Assembly: GCA_029688995.1 (NCBI GenBank)
Contig: JARULA010000004.1
Location: 124,001-188,000, forward strand
Origin: Marinilabiliaceae bacterium ANBcel2
GTDB taxonomy: Bacteria; Bacteroidota; Bacteroidia; Bacteroidales; Marinilabiliaceae
Reading direction: 5' to 3'
Length of the DNA: 64,000 nt
Shown here: piece after piece, positions 34,884 through 44,546 of the stretch
Position numbering within the stretch: the first letter of the stretch is position 1
How the letters are laid out: the number at the start of each line of letters is the position of its first letter
Position numbers and translations under genes: made by a program
Notes under the pieces: generated by a model
Told to the model about the DNA's origin: nothing
Seen by the model: only the letters and a program-made list of their open reading frames with translations
The model's database searches: none

Positions 34884-37800
34884 ATGAGTGAAGAGATTTT
34901 TAAAGCATTAATGCAATTATTTGCTCTTGTATCAGCTCCCGGTAAAGATGAAAAAAGCAGAAAAAAAGTTATTAAAGAGTACCTGCTTCAACAGTTAAGT
35001 AGTCAGCTTGCTCAACAATATCTGAATATTTATGACTACTATCATCATTTATTCAAAGATAAACTAAAAAAAAGAGGACAGTTACAAAAGCGGTTTGCAG
35101 CAAGCTCTGTTAGAATATTAAAAATCACCAACTCAATTAATGAAGAGCTTACCTATTATCAAAAATTAATAGTTTTAGTTAAGCTACTGGAATTTTTACA
35201 CTCCGCAAAAAATGATATTGAAGAGATTGAAATTGAATTTGCAAATGCTATAGCTGACTCCTTTAATATTGACAGTTTTGTTTACCTTCAACTATATGCT
35301 TTTATAAGTGATAATTTTAAAAGTCGTACACCACATAACAACCTACTTATCATTACAGGAGATAAAAGTGAGGTATCTTCGGATAGATTTTATTTCTGGG
35401 AACACTTCAACAACGATGTACGAGTTCTTAATATTGAATCAGTTAACCTCTTTTTGATAAAAGCAAAAGAGAGTAATAACTTAACAATAAATGGTCAGTT
35501 AGTTCAGCCCGGCAAAATCCATCTTATGAGGCCCGGAAGTTCATTACGATATACTAATCATACACCAATTACATACACCGACCTTCACTCCCGTTTTTAT
35601 AAAGATACTAACAAATCAAGTATAATATTTTCGGCAAAAAACATTTCATACAACTACCCGGCCAGCAATAATGGAATTCACCCCATGTCATTCTCTTCTG
35701 AATCAGGCAATTTAGTAGGAATAATGGGAGATTCAGGTGCAGGAAAAACAACACTGGTAAATCTGTTAACAGGTGTAATTAAACCTGACAAAGGAGATGT
35801 AACTATAAATGGATTTAATATTCATAATGATCAAATAAAAATAAAAGGAATAGTTGGTTATGTGTCTCAAGATGATCTCTTAATAGATGATTTAACTGTT
35901 TTTCAAAACCTCTATTATAATGCAAAATTATGCTTTGATCATCTGTCAAAAATAAGCATAAAAAGAAAAGTTGATTCTCTGCTAAACTCTCTCGGACTTG
36001 AAGAGGTAAGAAATATGAAAGTTGGTTCTCCTTTGGATAAAAAAATAAGTGGCGGTCAACGAAAAAGGTTAAATATTGCTCTGGAATTAATTAGAGAACC
36101 TTCAGTAATGTTTTTAGATGAGCCCACATCAGGATTATCCTCAAAAGATTCTGAAAACATTATGGATTTACTCAAGGATCTGGCTTTAAAAGGGAAACTG
36201 GTTTTTGTAGTTATACACCAACCCTCCTCAGATATATTTAAAATGTTTAATCAACTGTTAGTACTCGATAACGGAGGTTATTTAATTTATAATGGAGATG
36301 CTGTTGAGGCTATCAACTATTTTAAAGAGAGTATTAATCACATAAACCGTGAAGAGAGTGAATGCCCACTTTGCGGCAATGTTAGTCCGGAGCAAATTCT
36401 TACGATTGTTAACAGCAATATTGTAAATGAATATGGAGTTCCAACAGATACCAGAAAAGTCTCGCCTAAAGAGTGGTATTGCTATTTTAACAAAAAAATC
36501 AAAGAGCAAAATAAAGAAGAGAAGAGATCAAAAAAAGAGAAACTACCACTTATAACATTTAAAATACCTAATAAATTAAAACAGCTTGCAATTTTTACTA
36601 AAAGGGATGTTGTTTCAAAACTGTCTAATAGACAGTATATGATTATTAATATTACACAAGCTCCTCTACTGGCCTTTATTCTCTCAATATTAATAAAGTA
36701 TTTTAATACTTATGGAAATAGTGGGGAGTATATTTTTAGAGAAAACCCTAATATTACTGTATACATAATCATCTCAGTAATAATAGCTATTTTCATAGGT
36801 CTATCGGTTAGTGCTGAAGAGATTATAAATGACAGAAAAATAAGAAAACGAGAAGCTTTCTTAAGTTTAAGCAGACTAAGTTACATCTCATCTAAACTGT
36901 TAATCTTAACGGTACTATCAGCAATTCAAACGGGCCTGTTTGTATTAATAGGCAATTCAATAATGGAGATAGAAGGAATGGCTATACCCTACTGGATTAC
37001 ACTATTTTCAGCGTCTGTTTTTGCAAACCTGTTAGGATTAAATATCTCAGATAGCTTTAAAAAAACAGTTAACATATATATTTTAATTCCTTTTTTAATA
37101 ATACCACAATTAATATTAAGTGGAGTTTTTGTCAGCTATGATAAATTAAATCCTAATCTTTCATCTAAAGAGAACGTACCCTTGTATGGAGAAATAATAA
37201 TAGCTCGTTGGGCCTTTGAAGCCTTAGCAGTTAATCAATACAAAAACAATGAGTACCAAAAAAATTTTTTTATATATGATAAACTAAAAAGTAAAGCAAC
37301 ATACAGAAAAGATTTTTGGGCTCCACAACTAATTAATATTATCAACAGATTAGATAAGTTAAACAAATCAGATAATTTAAAAGAAAAAGAGTATAATCGA
37401 TTATCTAAACTAATTATTAATGAGCTGGTAAAACATAACAACTTAAATCTACCAGAAACTACAATCAATTATAATAATTTTATTGATGAAGAGAAAGCTG
37501 TTTTAGCAGAAAAGAGTGATTCATTAATTGATGTAATAAACAATATTCAAAACGTTTGGATAAAAATTTATAATGAAGCTGACAGGCAACATGATAAAAA
37601 AATAAAAATGATTATAGAGACTAAAGGTAATGAGCATCTTACAACTCTTAAAAACCGTTATCACAATGATGAACTTGAGAGATTTATTAGAAGGAGTAAT
37701 GATATATTTGCTAATAGAATTATAGAATCAGATGATAAGTTAATACAAGTTTTTGACCCTATCTACAAAACACCTGAAAAATCATTAATAAGAGCACATT

Positions 37801-37982
37801 TTTTATCAGCAACCAAACCTCTCGGGAATAATCAGTTTAAAACACTACATGTTAATATTGCCATAATATGGTTATTCAATATAGTCCTGTTTTTATCTCT
37901 ATATTACAGTGCCTTAAATAACATTCTGAATAAAACAGCCTTACTGAAAACTATTTTATTCAGAAAAAAAAATAATAAGTAA
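34884..37982 (+). CDS. ABCG-type transporter fusion (helical N-domain, ATPase, membrane domain with periplasmic insert)
   Basis: A 1032-residue ATP-binding/permease fusion. Residues 1-140 are helical and resemble a TerB-like fold (YQKLIVLVKLLEFLHSAKND); about 150-245 form a small beta domain that could be FHA-like (LTINGQLVQPGKIHLMRPGS). The ABC domain has Walker A GDSGAGKTT near 283, signature ISGGQRKRLN, Walker B FLDEPTSGLSS and H-loop VIHQPSSD, the ABCG/White pattern. A CPLC pair (C494/C497) follows. Membrane helices run from about 595 to 755, then a hydrophilic insert of about 200 residues, presumably periplasmic, and a last helix near 995. The substrate is unknown. Confidence 0.88.
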   Translation: MSEEIFKALMQLFALVSAPGKDEKSRKKVIKEYLLQQLSSQLAQQYLNIYDYYHHLFKDKLKKRGQLQKRFAASSVRILKITNSINEELTYYQKLIVLVKLLEFLHSAKNDIEEIEIEFANAIADSFNIDSFVYLQLYAFISDNFKSRTPHNNLLIITGDKSEVSSDRFYFWEHFNNDVRVLNIESVNLFLIKAKESNNLTINGQLVQPGKIHLMRPGSSLRYTNHTPITYTDLHSRFYKDTNKSSIIFSAKNISYNYPASNNGIHPMSFSSESGNLVGIMGDSGAGKTTLVNLLTGVIKPDKGDVTINGFNIHNDQIKIKGIVGYVSQDDLLIDDLTVFQNLYYNAKLCFDHLSKISIKRKVDSLLNSLGLEEVRNMKVGSPLDKKISGGQRKRLNIALELIREPSVMFLDEPTSGLSSKDSENIMDLLKDLALKGKLVFVVIHQPSSDIFKMFNQLLVLDNGGYLIYNGDAVEAINYFKESINHINREESECPLCGNVSPEQILTIVNSNIVNEYGVPTDTRKVSPKEWYCYFNKKIKEQNKEEKRSKKEKLPLITFKIPNKLKQLAIFTKRDVVSKLSNRQYMIINITQAPLLAFILSILIKYFNTYGNSGEYIFRENPNITVYIIISVIIAIFIGLSVSAEEIINDRKIRKREAFLSLSRLSYISSKLLILTVLSAIQTGLFVLIGNSIMEIEGMAIPYWITLFSASVFANLLGLNISDSFKKTVNIYILIPFLIIPQLILSGVFVSYDKLNPNLSSKENVPLYGEIIIARWAFEALAVNQYKNNEYQKNFFIYDKLKSKATYRKDFWAPQLINIINRLDKLNKSDNLKEKEYNRLSKLIINELVKHNNLNLPETTINYNNFIDEEKAVLAEKSDSLIDVINNIQNVWIKIYNEADRQHDKKIKMIIETKGNEHLTTLKNRYHNDELERFIRRSNDIFANRIIESDDKLIQVFDPIYKTPEKSLIRAHFLSATKPLGNNQFKTLHVNIAIIWLFNIVLFLSLYYSALNNILNKTALLKTILFRKKNNK

Positions 37983-37996
37983 TCAAAAACTAATAA

Positions 37997-38377
37997 TTAC
38001 TCTTCCATCTCAAACATGGAAAAAGGAATGTTTATAATAGACTGATAGTCCTCACCCGCCTCAAACATATCTTCGTCATCCTCTTCATAATACCAGTTAA
38101 TTTGAACTTTAGTTCCCTTTTTATATATAAGCTCCAGCTTCTTAAAGATATCAAGAATACATTTAGAAGAGCTGGTATTAAAATACTCCAACTGTACATT
38201 AACTGTTGTGGTATCTTTAGGATCTTCTCCATATGTATCTAACCAGTCAATCAAAGGTTTATAAAACTCTACAGAATTTTCCGGTATGGATCTCCCTTTA
38301 ATCTCAATCAATCCCTTTTCACCATCTAACATCACATAAGGGGTCTTTGGACTTCCTTCTCGAATAATTGTCTCCAT
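37997..38377 (-). CDS. DUF1987 / SiaC family regulatory phosphoprotein
   Basis: A 126-residue DUF1987 protein. In Pseudomonas aeruginosa SiaC is phosphorylated on Thr68 by SiaB and, when unphosphorylated, activates the diguanylate cyclase SiaD (established for that system). Here Thr68 is present at the same number in LEYFNTSSSKCILD. The N-terminus TPYVMLDGEKGLIEIKGRS and the acidic C-terminus fit the family. It is 23 bp downstream of a SiaB-like kinase. No siaA phosphatase or siaD cyclase is in the window, so the downstream target is unknown. Confidence 0.9.
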   Translation of the reverse strand: METIIREGSPKTPYVMLDGEKGLIEIKGRSIPENSVEFYKPLIDWLDTYGEDPKDTTTVNVQLEYFNTSSSKCILDIFKKLELIYKKGTKVQINWYYEEDDEDMFEAGEDYQSIINIPFSMFEMEE

Positions 38378-38400
38378 AATAAATAAACGATGTTACTTTA

Positions 38401-38949
38401 TTAACTTATATAAACATCCAGTGCAAAAAATACAAGTTCTTTATTATATGTATATACTGAATACTCTAATTTATTACCTGTTTTACGAACAATATCAAGC
38501 ATTCCCAAACCACCTCCTCCTTTTATAGTTATATCTTCATTGCCCAATATGTCTCTGTAAACTGATTTTATCTCCTCATCAGATAATGAGTTAACCTGAT
38601 CAACTCTATCCTTAATTATATTGATTTTATCAATTCTCACAAAATTACCGGTTGATATTCTATAAAAAGAATTATCCTTTGCAAGAATAATAATGCCAAA
38701 CTTTCCTTTATTCTCAATATCTGAAGCCTTTGGAGATTCATCAACATGATGAAAAAGGTTTTGGATACACTCTACAAATACATTGAATACTTTTTTTCTT
38801 ATTATGTTTTTCTCATTCTTAATATTGAGATTTGACTCTATCTTAGTTAAAGCTTCTGTTATCTTATCAGAAGTAATTTCTCCAACATAATGAAGTAAAA
38901 CTTCTCCCTGCATCTTGTGCAATACCCATTTATCAAGATCAAATCCCAT
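38401..38949 (-). CDS. SiaB family protein kinase
   Basis: A 182-residue protein of the SiaB/DUF6272 group, with a GHKL-like ATP-binding fold. The N-box helix reads VFVECIQNLFHHVDES and the glycine-rich lid KGGGGLGMLDIVRKTG; YRISTGNFV lies between. The partner gene directly downstream encodes its expected substrate, the SiaC homologue. The two form an isolated dicistron that ends 15 bp from the convergent ABC fusion. Confidence 0.88.
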   Translation of the reverse strand: MGFDLDKWVLHKMQGEVLLHYVGEITSDKITEALTKIESNLNIKNEKNIIRKKVFNVFVECIQNLFHHVDESPKASDIENKGKFGIIILAKDNSFYRISTGNFVRIDKINIIKDRVDQVNSLSDEEIKSVYRDILGNEDITIKGGGGLGMLDIVRKTGNKLEYSVYTYNKELVFFALDVYIS

Positions 38950-39048
38950 GTAATAAATAGTTTTTCAATGCTATTAAATGATTCATGAGGGACCAAAATA
39001 GTATCATAGCATTATTATAAACATTAGTAATAATTTTATACTCTTAAA

Positions 39049-39056
39049 CAAATATA
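39049..39056 (-). promoter_or_regulatory. -7 box (TATATTTG) for siaB-siaC
   Basis: The minus strand reads TATATTTG about 100 bp upstream of the siaB ATG. It is the only good match in the 162 bp before the serine acetyltransferase gene. Confidence 0.4.
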
Positions 39057-39111
39057 TTAAAATTCATTCTTATATAGTATCTAATTACTATAATAAAATA
39101 GTGGCAAACTA

Positions 39112-40038
39112 TTATATTCCATCACCATAAGTAAACCCTTTTGATGAAGGTTTACCCTGAACTAACTTACTGTTGGGAGGAACATCCGAGGTAACCCATA
39201 CATTACCGCCAATAACAGAATTCCCTCCTATTACTATACGCCCCAAAATGGTTGCCTGCGCATAAATAATCACATTATCTTCAACAATAGGATGCCTTGG
39301 AATACCCTTAATAGGATTTCCTTTACTATCCAACGGAAAACTTTTAGCTCCCAGTGTAACTCCCTGATATATTTTAACATTATTCCCAATAACCGATGTG
39401 GCACCAATAACAACACCTGTGCCATGATCAATGGTAAAACTTTTTCCGATTTTGGCACGCGGATGAATATCTATTCCGGTTTCGGAATGCGCCATTTCAG
39501 CAATAATGCGCGGTATCAATGGTACATTTAAAGTAAGTAAAGAGTGAGCAATGCGATAATTTGTTAAAGCACGAATAGCCGGATAGCAAAAAATAACCTC
39601 AGCCCGACTTTGAGCAGCAGGATCTCCCAGGTAAGCAGCTTCAACATCAGTTGATAAAACATGTCTTATACCGGGTAGTTCCTCTATAAATTTAACAGAC
39701 AAAGCTGCAGCCTCTTTTTTTGCGGCTGAAATTTGAAAATGCTCTTTATCACTACACTCAAAACACAATCCCGCAAATATCTGCTGCTTTAATTTTTCAA
39801 AAAGTAACTCAACATTAACTCCAATATAGTATTTTACACTTTCGGGTTTTGTTTTTGAATTACCAAAATAACCTGGAAATATTATCTCCCTTACCAGATC
39901 AACTATTTCACCGGTTACTTTTACCGATGGCATAGGCTGATCGGGGTAATGCCTGTGACTAACCGATCCGTATGACTCTTCACGTGATAAAAAATCAATA
40001 GTATTTTTTAACTCTTCATTATAATAGAACGTTGACAT
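39112..40038 (-). CDS. Serine O-acetyltransferase (long N-terminal form)
   Basis: Acetylates L-serine with acetyl-CoA to make O-acetylserine for cysteine synthesis. The C-terminal half is a left-handed beta-helix of hexapeptide repeats (IHPRAKIGKSFTIDHGTG, VIGATSVIGNNVKIYQGVTL), with the catalytic His in DHGTG, and ends with YGDGI. The first 140 residues are the helical extension seen in SAT. At 308 residues it is a long SAT; the length is common in Bacteroidota. It follows the NadR-like kinase by 6 bp and is the last gene of pnuC-nadR-like-SAT. Confidence 0.93.
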   Translation of the reverse strand: MSTFYYNEELKNTIDFLSREESYGSVSHRHYPDQPMPSVKVTGEIVDLVREIIFPGYFGNSKTKPESVKYYIGVNVELLFEKLKQQIFAGLCFECSDKEHFQISAAKKEAAALSVKFIEELPGIRHVLSTDVEAAYLGDPAAQSRAEVIFCYPAIRALTNYRIAHSLLTLNVPLIPRIIAEMAHSETGIDIHPRAKIGKSFTIDHGTGVVIGATSVIGNNVKIYQGVTLGAKSFPLDSKGNPIKGIPRHPIVEDNVIIYAQATILGRIVIGGNSVIGGNVWVTSDVPPNSKLVQGKPSSKGFTYGDGI

Positions 40039-40044
40039 AAATTA

Positions 40045-40569
40045 TTACTTAAAATTACAATATCCTGATACTAATTTAATAACATTTGTAATTCTCGCAT
40101 CTTCGTACCCGGAGACAATATTATATGAAATATTATATCGCTCTAACTCTTCCCGATAACGATAAAACAAATGTAACCTTTTATCTTTATTCTCACGTAC
40201 TCCATCATGTTTCCATTCAATATCAGGATAACATAAAAAAACTAAATTTGGTTTATACATTTTTATTGCCTCGTGTATAAATAGCGGACAACATTGATAA
40301 ACCTCCTCAAACCATATTTTTGTAATTATTAAAAAAGTATCGAAAACTACTAAACTATGCATTCCTACACATTTTTGCATAATTTTATAACTGGCTATTT
40401 GACGAATAGCAATAGTTTCTACATCAGAGAAAAGATATTCACGATTAAGGCGCTGAACATAATCCCGGGCATACTCCTCAACAAACAAACAGTTAAAATA
40501 ATTAGCCAACTGTTTTGTCATTGTAGATTTCCCTGTTGATTCGGGTCCCGAAATTACAATAGATATCAT
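40045..40569 (-). CDS. NadR-like ATPase (probable ribosylnicotinamide kinase)
   Basis: A 174-residue P-loop protein matching the C-terminal kinase part of NadR. The P-loop is GPESTGKST (8-16), followed by VEEYARDYVQRL and VVFDTFLIITKIWFEEVY. It would phosphorylate imported nicotinamide riboside to NMN. The NMN adenylyltransferase domain of full-length NadR is absent. Its ATG overlaps the pnuC stop by 4 bp, strong support for coupling of NR import to phosphorylation. Confidence 0.87.
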   Translation of the reverse strand: MISIVISGPESTGKSTMTKQLANYFNCLFVEEYARDYVQRLNREYLFSDVETIAIRQIASYKIMQKCVGMHSLVVFDTFLIITKIWFEEVYQCCPLFIHEAIKMYKPNLVFLCYPDIEWKHDGVRENKDKRLHLFYRYREELERYNISYNIVSGYEDARITNVIKLVSGYCNFK

Positions 40570-41177
40570 TTACTACAACACATATTTTGTTTCCACTTAA
40601 TATAACCAGTAATTGCCATCAGTGTATATATCATAAATAGAGCTGCTGTAATGTATAGCTCCTTGCTAATATACATTGCCATAGCAAATAAATCAACAAA
40701 TATCCACAATAACCAGTTTTCAAGAATTTTACGTGCAAGCATCCATGTTGCAACAATACTACCTGCTGTAGTAAAAGCATCTCCAAAAGGTAAAGAAGAG
40801 GGCAACAGATTCAAATATTGAGGGAGCTGTTTAAGTACAAAATATATTACAACAGTTAATATAAGAGTTAACAAAAGATAGTTAATAAGAACCCTGTATG
40901 ACAATGATATGGTAGGGAGATTTGTCTCTCCCGATTTAACAGATTTGCTATTACCAGCCCAATGGAACCAACCATATATACTAATTAACAAATAATAAAT
41001 TTGCAAACTCATATCTGCATATAACTGACTTTGATAAAAAACAACAAGATAAAAAGCTGAAGTTACAAAGCCTACGGGCCACAACCAGAACTTTTCCCGA
41101 ATAGAAAAATACATATACAACAAAGCTGTAACAGCCCCTGTAATCTCAATCCAATTTTGTGCTATCCAATCAACCAT
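40566..41177 (-). CDS. pnuC: PnuC family nicotinamide riboside transporter
   Basis: A 203-residue PnuC transporter with about six to seven membrane helices; facilitates nicotinamide riboside uptake across the inner membrane. The family signatures IYGWFHWAG near the middle and ENWLLWIFVDLFAMAMYI near the C-terminus are visible. In this phylum some PnuC relatives import thiamine, but the adjacent NadR-like kinase favours nicotinamide riboside. The start codon lies 5 bp after the T run of the upstream ctp terminator, leaving almost no room for its own promoter. Confidence 0.92.
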   Translation of the reverse strand: MVDWIAQNWIEITGAVTALLYMYFSIREKFWLWPVGFVTSAFYLVVFYQSQLYADMSLQIYYLLISIYGWFHWAGNSKSVKSGETNLPTISLSYRVLINYLLLTLILTVVIYFVLKQLPQYLNLLPSSLPFGDAFTTAGSIVATWMLARKILENWLLWIFVDLFAMAMYISKELYITAALFMIYTLMAITGYIKWKQNMCCSK

Positions 41178-41182
41178 TATAA

Positions 41183-41222
41183 TAAAAAAAACCTGACTCC
41201 TACTCTTATATAGAAGTCAGGT
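41183..41222 (-). terminator. Intrinsic terminator of the S41 protease gene, abutting pnuC
   Basis: On the minus strand ACCTGACT (41222-41215) pairs with AGTCAGGT (41198-41191), followed by eight T's (41190-41183). The next gene's ATG is at 41177. Confidence 0.8.
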
Positions 41223-41242
41223 AAAAAAAATAAAAAAACTAT

Positions 41243-42823
41243 TTACTTTAAAATATCACTATATAAATTCTCATCGTCTAAAATCCGTAAAGCCTCACGA
41301 TAAACAGGCATGTTAGGATTTACTACTCTAAAATATTTTGTAGTATCCCATATATCTCTGGCAATTAAAGCCTTGATATGATTCTTAATTAACTCTTTAG
41401 ACACCTCAGCATCATCATCACCATATTCAATATCAAGCTCTTCAGCCTCACTTAAAAAATAGTTATAAAAATCTTTATCAATTTTAAAATCAGAATAAAA
41501 AAGTTCAAAATCAGAATATGTATCTATTAACTCAGTTCGATTATCATCAACATAGTTCATAGCAACCCTGTTTAATAATCCTGAAGCAACTGCTGCTCTA
41601 TAAAGAGTAGAATATCCGGTAGTATCGGCAGCTACAAAAACATCAGGAACTATACCTCCGCCACCAAAAACAGGGCGATTATTAATTAAAGTTTCATAAT
41701 AATTATCATCCTCAATTTTTATACTGTCGGGAGAATAAACCTCCCCATTCTCAACTCTCATTAATATCTCCTTATAATATTCATCATTTCCATCATCATA
41801 AGGCTTTTGAATACTTCTGCCCGAGGGGGTGTAGTAGTTTGCAACAGTCAACCTAACCTCTGATCCGTCAGGCAAAGAAAATGGGCGTTGGACTAAACCT
41901 TTTCCAAAGCTTCTTCGACCCAAAACAATGCCTCTATCCCAATCCTGAACAGCACCGGCAACAATCTCACTTGCCGAGGCCGATCCTTCATCAATTAAAA
42001 TCAAAAGATTTCCCTCTTCAAAAACACCATTTCGACTTGAATTATGCTGTCTTCTAGGCACTGCAGAACCTTCGGTGTATAATAGCATATTTCCACCGGG
42101 AATAAACTCATCTGCAATTTTTAATGCAGCAGTTAAATAGCCTCCTCCATTACCTCTTAAATCCAAAATAAGATTTTCCATTCCCTCATTTGATAACTGT
42201 TCAATTGCCTCAAGAAACTCATCATGCGAAGTGACAGAAAATCTGCTAAGTTTTATGTATCCAGATGTTGGGGAGACCATATAAGAGGCATCCATACTAT
42301 TAATAGGAATTTTATCACGAGTAACTGTAAAAGTAGGTAAAACTCCCTGATTTCTGCGATATACTTTAACATCAACTTTAGTTCCCTTCTCTCCTCTTAA
42401 CATAGAGATTACATCAGAATTCATCAATCCCACCGAAGCAACATTCTCTCCGTCAATCTCAATAATTCGATCACCGGGCATTATTCCAACTTCTTCTGAA
42501 GGACCGCCTGCAACAGTTGCTACAACTGTTAAAGTATCACGTAAAATAGCAAATTCGATCCCAACTCCTTCAAAGTTACCATCTAAAGGCTCATTCATAG
42601 CCGAAACCTCCTCAGGCGGAATTAAAACTGAATGGGGATCAAGCTTTTTTAACATTCCCTCAATTGCTTCTCTGGCTAACTCTTTATCATCTACCGATTC
42701 AACATAAAAATTAGTAATTAATTGCCATGCTGTTTGAACATTTTTAAACGACTCATTTTGTGAGTAACCCGATATAGAATAAGTAACCCAAAACAGCACC
42801 GTAAACAATATCATCTTCTTCAT
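41243..42823 (-). CDS. S41 family C-terminal processing peptidase
   Basis: A 526-residue periplasmic or membrane-tethered Ctp serine protease. From the ATG at 42823 the signal peptide reads MKKMILFTVLFWVTYSISGYSQ; the frame continues six codons up to 42841, but an AAAGGATAGGA purine stretch precedes this ATG. A PDZ domain (about 85-165, IMPGDRIIEIDGENV) is followed by the S41 core: NLILDLRGNGGGYL, the nucleophile region DEGSASASEIV and the lysine region GRRSFGKGLVQ, giving a Ser-Lys dyad. The C-terminal extension is acidic. It is single, closed by a strong terminator. Confidence 0.95.
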   Translation of the reverse strand: MKKMILFTVLFWVTYSISGYSQNESFKNVQTAWQLITNFYVESVDDKELAREAIEGMLKKLDPHSVLIPPEEVSAMNEPLDGNFEGVGIEFAILRDTLTVVATVAGGPSEEVGIMPGDRIIEIDGENVASVGLMNSDVISMLRGEKGTKVDVKVYRRNQGVLPTFTVTRDKIPINSMDASYMVSPTSGYIKLSRFSVTSHDEFLEAIEQLSNEGMENLILDLRGNGGGYLTAALKIADEFIPGGNMLLYTEGSAVPRRQHNSSRNGVFEEGNLLILIDEGSASASEIVAGAVQDWDRGIVLGRRSFGKGLVQRPFSLPDGSEVRLTVANYYTPSGRSIQKPYDDGNDEYYKEILMRVENGEVYSPDSIKIEDDNYYETLINNRPVFGGGGIVPDVFVAADTTGYSTLYRAAVASGLLNRVAMNYVDDNRTELIDTYSDFELFYSDFKIDKDFYNYFLSEAEELDIEYGDDDAEVSKELIKNHIKALIARDIWDTTKYFRVVNPNMPVYREALRILDDENLYSDILK

Positions 42824-42966
42824 AATCCTATCCTTTCTCAAAATAATACTCCTCCAATAAAAACTTTTCTTAATTCATTTAATTATTTGCAATAATCGCA
42901 CCATTATAATAACAGCAATAAACTATATACAGTTCAAAATATGATATTGTTACGGTAACATTGCAA

Positions 42967-44496
42967 TTATTCCCACTCAATAGTTGCCGGAGGCTTAGAG
43001 CTAATATCATAAACAACCCGGTTTACTCCACGTACCTTGTTGATAATTTCATTAGAGATCTTACTTAAAAATTCATAAGGTAGATGTACCCAATCGGCAG
43101 TCATACCATCAGTTGACTCTACAGCCCTTAAAGAAACAACACTTTCATAAGTACGTTCATCACCCATAACACCAACAGACTGTACAGGTAGCAACATTGC
43201 ACCTGCCTGCCATACCTTATCGTACAATCCTGCACTCTTTAATCCTTCAATAAAACAGTTATCAACCTCTTGCAACAAAGAAACTTTTTCAGGAGTAATC
43301 GCACCTAAAATTCTTATAGCCAAACCAGGACCCGGAAATGGATGACGCCCTAAAATTGAAGGAGATAGATTCATCTCTTTTCCTACCTTTCTAACTTCAT
43401 CTTTAAAGAGTAATCTTAATGGTTCAACAACCTTAAGATTCATCTTTTCAGGTAACCCTCCCACATTATGATGTGATTTAATGGTTACCGAAGGACCATT
43501 AACAGAAACCGACTCAATAACATCAGGGTATATAGTTCCTTGCGCCAACCATTTTACACCTTCAATTTTTTTTGCTTCAGAATCAAAAGTTTCAATAAAC
43601 ACCCTACCTATGATTTTTCTCTTCTGTTCAGGATCACTTACGCCGGTTAGTTCTCCTAAAAAAGCACTTTTTGCATCAACACCTATAACATTGAGCCCCA
43701 TATGCTTATATGACTCCAGCACTTTTTCAAATTCATTTTTACGTAATAATCCATTATCGACAAAAATACAGGTCAAATTTGTACCTATAGCTTTATGAAG
43801 AAGCATTGCAGCAACAGAACTATCAACACCTCCTGACAGACCAAGAACAACTTTATCATTACCAAGCTGTTTTTTAAGTGCTCCGACGGTACTTTCTACA
43901 AAAGAGGCCGGACTCCAATCACGGGTAGAGCCGCAAATATCAATAACAAAATTGTTTATAAATTGTGCCCCCTGAATTGTATGGTAAACTTCGGGGTGAA
44001 ACTGAATTCCAAAAATATTGTTCTTCTCGGAGTAAAAACCTGCGACTTCTACATCATTGGTACTTGCAGTAACTTTATACTCTTGAGGTAGTTCAACTAT
44101 AGTGTCTCCATGCGACATCCAAACCTGACTATCATGATCTATCTCACTAAAAAGCGGATTATCATGATCTACAAATTTTAGGTTTGCTCTCCCATATTCA
44201 CGCTTTTCGATTGATTCAACTACTCCACCATGAAGCTTGGCAATATGTTGTGCACCATAACATACTCCCAATATCGGCAACTTCCCAATTGCTGCAGACA
44301 AATCAGATACAGGAGCGTTCTCATCCAAGACACTTGAGGGGCTTCCTGATAAAATAATTCCTTTAACACTATCATCAATTCGGGGAATATTATAATATGG
44401 ATGTATTTCACAATAAACATTAATTTCTCGAACCCTGCGGGCAATTAACTGAGTATATTGCGACCCAAAGTCAAGAATTACTATTTTGTTCTTCAT
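42967..44496 (-). CDS. guaA: GMP synthase (glutamine-hydrolysing)
   Basis: Converts XMP to GMP with glutamine. The class I amidotransferase domain has Cys79 in LGVCYGAQH and its His in IQFHPEVYH. The ATP-pyrophosphatase domain carries the P-loop [11 protein letters not shown], and the C-terminal dimerisation domain ends [14 protein letters not shown]. Length 509 matches the family. A guanine riboswitch is not visible in the 92 bp upstream. A 13-bp palindrome (TGTTACGGTAACA, 42948-42960) sits just after the stop codon. Confidence 0.97.
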   Translation of the reverse strand: MKNKIVILDFGSQYTQLIARRVREINVYCEIHPYYNIPRIDDSVKGIILSGSPSSVLDENAPVSDLSAAIGKLPILGVCYGAQHIAKLHGGVVESIEKREYGRANLKFVDHDNPLFSEIDHDSQVWMSHGDTIVELPQEYKVTASTNDVEVAGFYSEKNNIFGIQFHPEVYHTIQGAQFINNFVIDICGSTRDWSPASFVESTVGALKKQLGNDKVVLGLSGGVDSSVAAMLLHKAIGTNLTCIFVDNGLLRKNEFEKVLESYKHMGLNVIGVDAKSAFLGELTGVSDPEQKRKIIGRVFIETFDSEAKKIEGVKWLAQGTIYPDVIESVSVNGPSVTIKSHHNVGGLPEKMNLKVVEPLRLLFKDEVRKVGKEMNLSPSILGRHPFPGPGLAIRILGAITPEKVSLLQEVDNCFIEGLKSAGLYDKVWQAGAMLLPVQSVGVMGDERTYESVVSLRAVESTDGMTADWVHLPYEFLSKISNEIINKVRGVNRVVYDISSKPPATIEWE

Positions 44497-44538
44497 TTGG
44501 TAAAATTTTAAATTAATGTAGTAACATAAAGCTTACCA

Positions 44539-44546
44539 CAAATATA
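44539..44546 (-). promoter_or_regulatory. -7 box (TATATTTG) for guaA
   Basis: The minus strand reads TATATTTG about 43 bp upstream of the guaA ATG, in the 92 bp after rnz. It indicates that guaA has its own promoter. Confidence 0.45.

Noticed and set aside
41178-41242. Thiamine or NAD riboswitch before pnuC
   Set aside because: The region is only long enough for the ctp terminator; no THI-box or NAD-II-like sequence is visible.
42948-42960. Palindrome TGTTACGGTAACA after guaA
   Set aside because: Short and in the untranslated region of guaA with no promoter near; could be chance.
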